DNA of 64,000 bases from Archangium violaceum. Its GTDB lineage: Bacteria > Myxococcota > Myxococcia > Myxococcales > Myxococcaceae. The stretch covers positions 4,615,001 through 4,679,000 of the forward strand of contig NZ_CP069396.1 in the NCBI RefSeq assembly GCF_016887565.1, read 5' to 3'. Below, in pieces: positions 60,663 to 64,000 of this stretch (the first letter of the stretch is position 1; each line of letters starts with the position of its first letter). Below the pieces are notes generated by a model. It did not search any database and was not told the origin of the DNA. It saw only the letters and a program-made list of their open reading frames with translations. The position numbers were made by a program, and so were the translations under genes.

Positions 60663-62189
60663 TCAGATGAGGTTGAACTCGCGCGTCCACGTGCGGCGAT
60701 GGGCCTGGACGAACTGGTGCGCGGCGTTGATGTCCGCGTCCATGGGGCGGTCCACCTCGAGGAAGGAGACGTGCTGGCGGAACTGCTTGTAGATGCTCTC
60801 GGTGACGGGCGACAGCCGCAGACCCTGGTTGAAGTCGATGGCCTGGGCGGCGGTGAGCAGCTCGATGCCCAGGATGTACTCGCAGTTCTGCGCCACCGTC
60901 TCCAGCTTGTAGGCGGAGGTTCCGCCCATGCTGACGTGGTCCTCCTGGAGCTGGCAGGTGGGGATGGTGTCCACGCTGGCCGGGGTGCAGAGGACCTTGT
61001 TCTCGTTGAGGAGCGCGGCGGAGGTGTACTGGATGATCATCAACCCCGAGTTCACTCCGGGGTGCTTCACCAGGAAGCTGGGCAGGCCGCGCTGGCCGGA
61101 GAGCATCTGGTAGGTGCGGCGCTCGGAGATGTTGGCGACCTCGCTGGTGGCGATGGCCAGGAAGTCCAGCACGAAGGCGGTGGACTCACCGTGGAGGGCG
61201 CCGCCGAAGAGGACGGTGTCCTGCTCGGGGAAGAAGAGCGGGTTGTCCGAGACGCCGTTGTACTCCTTCTCCAGCGTCTCCTTGGCGAAGCGGAACGTCT
61301 GCCGGATGGCGGCGTGCACCTGCGGGATGCAGCGGTAGGAGTAGGGGTCCTGCATGGACTTGTTGCAGGTGGGCAGCTCCCAGTGGTTGCTGCCCTCCAG
61401 CAGCCGCCGCAGGTTGGCCGAGACGATCCTCCGGTCCTCGTGGAACGACGTCTGGTGGTAGAGGGCCTGGTAGAAGGTGCGCGAGGCGCTGTATCCCTGG
61501 ATGCTCAGCGAGGCGATGACGTCCGAGGCGGAGATCAGCTCCTCGATGTGCATCAGCGCGTTGGCGCCGAGCGCGTTGATGTACTGCACGCCGTTGGTGA
61601 GGGCCAGGCCCTCCTTGGCCTTGAGCCGCAGCGGCTGCCAGCCCATCTCCGCCAGGGCCACCTTGGAATCGACGAGCTGGCCGCGGAAGTGCACCTTGCC
61701 CAACCCGAGCAGCGGCATCGCCATGTGCGCCAGCGGCGCGAGGTCACCACTGGCGCCCACCGTGCCCTTCTTCGGGATGGCCGGGATGACGCCGTGGTTC
61801 CAGAAGTCGAGCATCCTCTGGACGGTCTCCATCGACACGCCGGTGTGCCCGGTGCGGAAGGTGAGCAGCTTGATGAGCATCACCAGCCGCGAGATGCGCT
61901 CGGGGACGATCTCCCCGACGCCGCAGGCATGTGAGACGACGTGGTTGTACTGGAGCAGTTCCACCTCCGCGGGGGTGACCCGCGTTTCGCAGAGGGAGCC
62001 GAAGCCCGTGTTGACGCCGTAGATGTAGCGGTCTTCCTGGGCCTTCTTCTGGACGTAGCGGGCCCCCGCGTCGATGCGCTCGACGACTTCTGGGGCCAAT
62101 GACAAGTGGGGCGTCTCCTCCACGAGGGCGCGGAGTTCATGGAGCGAATAGAAGGCGAGGGAAAGAGCGTGCGTGCGTTCCGATGACAT
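60663..62189 (-). CDS. MIO-cofactor aromatic ammonia-lyase / 2,3-aminomutase family enzyme
   Basis: 508 residues, normal length for the bacterial HAL/TAL/aminomutase family. The MIO prosthetic group should form from Ala146-Ser147-Gly148 in TVGASGDLAPLAH. Catalytic Tyr57 lies in YIYGVNTGFG. Other family blocks are NGVQYINALGANAL, QDPYSYRCIPQVHA, SDNPLFFPEQ and LQEDHVSMGG. The substrate-selectivity pair is Ser86-His87, as in histidine ammonia-lyase and, as I recall, in tyrosine aminomutase SgcC4. No hutU/I/G neighbours exist, and it heads an operon with an NRPS and a flavoprotein, so a biosynthetic role (beta-Tyr, beta-Phe or a cinnamoyl unit) is more likely than His catabolism. A beta-amino-acid-like A domain in the same region supports aminomutase. 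Confidence 0.88.
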   Translation of the reverse strand: MSSERTHALSLAFYSLHELRALVEETPHLSLAPEVVERIDAGARYVQKKAQEDRYIYGVNTGFGSLCETRVTPAEVELLQYNHVVSHACGVGEIVPERISRLVMLIKLLTFRTGHTGVSMETVQRMLDFWNHGVIPAIPKKGTVGASGDLAPLAHMAMPLLGLGKVHFRGQLVDSKVALAEMGWQPLRLKAKEGLALTNGVQYINALGANALMHIEELISASDVIASLSIQGYSASRTFYQALYHQTSFHEDRRIVSANLRRLLEGSNHWELPTCNKSMQDPYSYRCIPQVHAAIRQTFRFAKETLEKEYNGVSDNPLFFPEQDTVLFGGALHGESTAFVLDFLAIATSEVANISERRTYQMLSGQRGLPSFLVKHPGVNSGLMIIQYTSAALLNENKVLCTPASVDTIPTCQLQEDHVSMGGTSAYKLETVAQNCEYILGIELLTAAQAIDFNQGLRLSPVTESIYKQFRQHVSFLEVDRPMDADINAAHQFVQAHRRTWTREFNLI

Positions 62190-62364
62190 GGGGCGCGCAA
62201 GCTACCCAAGACCGGAAAGCTCATTCAAGCACGCAGATGCGTATGCAACCGACGTTTGCTTGCCTGCCATATGTGCGCCACGCATGGGGCTCGCGGCTCC
62301 GGCCCGATGCGTGCGACGTGTCGACGCTATTTGAATACGGCGGCTCCTGTAATAGATGGCGCGC
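62190..62364. promoter_or_regulatory. Divergent promoter region with ATGCGT-type repeats
   Basis: The region separates the MIO-NRPS-flavoprotein operon from a PKS gene. GATGCGT occurs at 62236-62242 and 62306-62312, and CACGCAT (62279-62285) forms an inverted repeat with ATGCGTG (62307-62313). Three copies of one short motif in both orientations in a divergent promoter suggest a shared regulator. No clear -10/-35 pair is seen, although the DNA around 62331-62340 (TTGAATACGG) is relatively A/T-rich. Confidence 0.35.
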
Positions 62365-64000
62365 ATGAACGTCCCGCACGAGCCTTCTTCTCCTCCGAGC
62401 ACTCACTCCGGTGGTGAGACCGACATCGCCATCATCGCCATGACCGGCCGTTTTCCCGGTGCTCCGAACGTGGAGGCGCTGTGGGAGAATTTGCTCGCCG
62501 GCAGAGAATCCATTTCCTTTTTCTCATCGGATGAGTTGGCGGCGGCGGGTGTGGAGGAGTCGCTGCGCAAGAACCCGCGGTATGTCGCGGCGCGCGGCAT
62601 CGTGGAGGGCATCGAGGACTTCGATGCTGGCTTCTTCGGCTTCAATCCGCGCGAGGCGGAGATCATGGATCCGCAGCAGCGGCTCTTCCTCGAGTGCGCG
62701 TGGGAGGCACTGGAGGCGGCCGGCTATTGCGCGGAGGGCGCGGGGGGGCGGGTGGGTGTCTACGCGAGCGCCTACTTGAGCACCTATCTGCTGCGCAACG
62801 TGTACCCCAACCGGGGGGCGCTCCGGGAGCTGGGGCCGGCCCTCGTGCATCAGGGCAACGTGGGAGACCAGCTCGCCACCCGCGTGGCGTACAAGCTGGG
62901 CCTCACCGGGCCCGCGCTCACCGTGCAGACGGCGTGCTCCTCCTCGCTGGTGGCCGTGCACCTGGCCTGCCAGGCGCTGCTGGTGGGGGAGTGTGATACG
63001 GCGCTCGCGGGCGGTGTGTCGCTCATGGTGCCGCAGCGCGCGGGCTACCTCCACGAGGTGGGGGGCATCGTGTCGCCGGACGGCCACGTGCGCGCCTTCG
63101 ATGCGCGGGCCCAGGGCACCGTCTTCAGCGATGGCGCCGGCGTGGTCGTCCTCAAGCGCCTGGCGGACGCGATCGCGGACGGTGATGAGATCCTCGCGGT
63201 GATCAAGGGCTCGGCCATCAACAATGATGGTTCGGGCAAGGTGGGCTTCACCGCGCCGAGCGTGGACGGGCAGGCGGAGGTCATCTCCAGCGCCCTGGCG
63301 ATGTCGGGCCTGGAGCCCGCGGACATCGGCTACGTGGAGGCCCACGGGACGGGCACCGAGCTGGGTGACTCCATCGAGGTGCACGCGCTCAACCGCGTCT
63401 TCGGCGGCTCGCGGCGCCCGGGCGGCTGCGTCCTGGGCTCGGTGAAGACGAACCTGGGGCACCTGGACAACGCCGCGGGCGTGGTCGGGTTGATCAAGGC
63501 CGCGCTGGTGGTGGGCCGCGGAAAGCTCCCCGGGACGCTCCACTTCGAGACGCCGAGCCCGAAGCTCGGGCTGGAGCAGGGGCCGTTCCAGGTGTCGGCC
63601 GCGACGCGCGACTGGCCGCGGGACGGGCAGCCGCGCCGCGCGGGCGTGAGCGCGTTCGGAGTGGGCGGGACGAATGCTCACGTGGTGGTGGAGCAGCCCC
63701 CGGCGAGCAAGGCCTCGGCGGCGTCCGCGCGCTCGCACCGGCTCGTGGTGCTCTCGGCGAAGACGGCCTCGGCGCTGGATGCGGCGACCGAGCGCGTGGT
63801 GGAGGTCCTCGCGAAGCGACCCGACGTGTCGCTGGATGACGCGGCGTACACGCTGGCGGTGGGGCGGCGGGCGCTGCCGCACCGGCGGGTGCTGGTGTGC
63901 CGGGACGTGGCGGATGCCGGAGCCGCGCTCCGGGGCGGTCCCTCCGGGCGCCGCGTGGCGAGCGCGCACCACGAGGGCGCCGCGGCCGAGGTGGCCTTCC
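62365..64000 (+). CDS. Type I PKS, KS domain and linker (3' end outside window)
   Basis: 545 codons from the ATG at 62365 (62356 is an alternative, adding Met-Ala-Arg), open to the window edge. KS about 20-445: IAIIAMTGRFPGAPN, DPQQRLFLECAW, Cys191 in TACSSSL, EAHGTGTELGD, KTNLGHLDNAAG and GVGGTNAHVV. It is a complete, catalytically intact ketosynthase. Then comes the KS-AT linker (HRLVVLSAKTASALDAA ... YTLAVGRRALPHRR). What follows (AT, reductive domains, ACP, possibly NRPS) is not visible. The short N terminus has no docking helices, so it may receive its chain from an NRPS carrier or start de novo. Divergent from the MIO operon, it very likely belongs to the same pathway. Confidence 0.93.
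   Translation, partial: MNVPHEPSSPPSTHSGGETDIAIIAMTGRFPGAPNVEALWENLLAGRESISFFSSDELAAAGVEESLRKNPRYVAARGIVEGIEDFDAGFFGFNPREAEIMDPQQRLFLECAWEALEAAGYCAEGAGGRVGVYASAYLSTYLLRNVYPNRGALRELGPALVHQGNVGDQLATRVAYKLGLTGPALTVQTACSSSLVAVHLACQALLVGECDTALAGGVSLMVPQRAGYLHEVGGIVSPDGHVRAFDARAQGTVFSDGAGVVVLKRLADAIADGDEILAVIKGSAINNDGSGKVGFTAPSVDGQAEVISSALAMSGLEPADIGYVEAHGTGTELGDSIEVHALNRVFGGSRRPGGCVLGSVKTNLGHLDNAAGVVGLIKAALVVGRGKLPGTLHFETPSPKLGLEQGPFQVSAATRDWPRDGQPRRAGVSAFGVGGTNAHVVVEQPPASKASAASARSHRLVVLSAKTASALDAATERVVEVLAKRPDVSLDDAAYTLAVGRRALPHRRVLVCRDVADAGAALRGGPSGRRVASAHHEGAAAEVAF

Noticed and set aside
60663-62189. Housekeeping histidine ammonia-lyase (hutH)
   Set aside because: Family-level similarity is real, but no hut neighbours exist and the gene is in an NRPS operon; kept as an alternative only.
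36000-64000. Thioesterase, reductase, epimerase, MbtH or phosphopantetheinyl transferase in the second region
   Set aside because: Looked for their signatures (GxSxG after a carrier, MbtH NxExQxSxWP, PPTase motifs) and found none; they may lie past 64000 or elsewhere.

Overview
The window is about 64 kb of very GC-rich DNA (roughly 70% by eye) from a myxobacterium, most likely of the Cystobacterineae (Myxococcus/Archangium/Cystobacter group). The evidence is a giant TPR protein followed directly by a zinc-ribbon/GYF/TonB protein, which reproduces the gltI-gltJ (agmK-agmX) gliding-motility pair of Myxococcus xanthus. Cys-rich lipoproteins of myxobacterial style and a dense multimodular NRPS/PKS region also fit. 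I see no tRNA, rRNA, CRISPR array, transposase or phage gene.

Region 1 (1-22.2 kb) is ordinary chromosome: gltI (5' end outside the window), gltJ, a Cys-rich lipoprotein, a small exported repeat protein, a protein with RelA/SpoT-synthetase-like motifs, a lower-GC exported beta-rich lipoprotein, ffh (SRP GTPase) and a GNAT acetyltransferase. Several intergenic hairpins look like terminators.

Region 2 (22.5-31.5 kb) is a self-contained three-module NRPS of two genes, A-T-C-A-T then C-A-T-TE. Binding-pocket residues suggest Pro-like, hydrophobic (Leu-like) and Ala. A 12-bp hairpin terminator lies downstream. Two convergent peptidase genes follow (exported S9 prolyl-oligopeptidase type and membrane M28 type, 31.5-35.9 kb).

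Region 3 (36-64 kb, continuing past the right edge) is a mosaic of divergent and convergent units. Unit (a) is a fatty acyl-AMP ligase fused to a carrier protein, overlapping a UDP-galactopyranose-mutase homologue of the eukaryotic type. Unit (b), minus strand, is C-A-T-C-A-T NRPS > AspH-type dioxygenase > MFS exporter > two-domain glycosyltransferase. Unit (c), plus strand, is cupin, then KS-AT-ACP PKS > two SnoaL-like proteins. Unit (d), minus strand, is MIO-family ammonia-lyase/aminomutase > NRPS whose Gly-type adenylation domain is interrupted by a luciferase-like monooxygenase > acyl-CoA-dehydrogenase-fold flavoprotein. Unit (e) is a second PKS, cut at 64000.

Working hypothesis: an acyl chain is activated by the FAAL and extended by NRPS/PKS modules. 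One module has a pocket suited to a beta-amino acid, which the MIO enzyme could supply. The chain meets a Gly module whose built-in oxygenase may lead to a terminal amide or hydroxyglycine, and is tailored by the dioxygenase, the flavoprotein and possibly a sugar (galactofuranose is the obvious guess). No thioesterase, epimerase, MbtH protein or phosphopantetheinyl transferase is visible in 36-64 kb. I do not recognise the whole combination as a described pathway. Whether regions 2 and 3 are one cluster or two cannot be settled from sequence alone.
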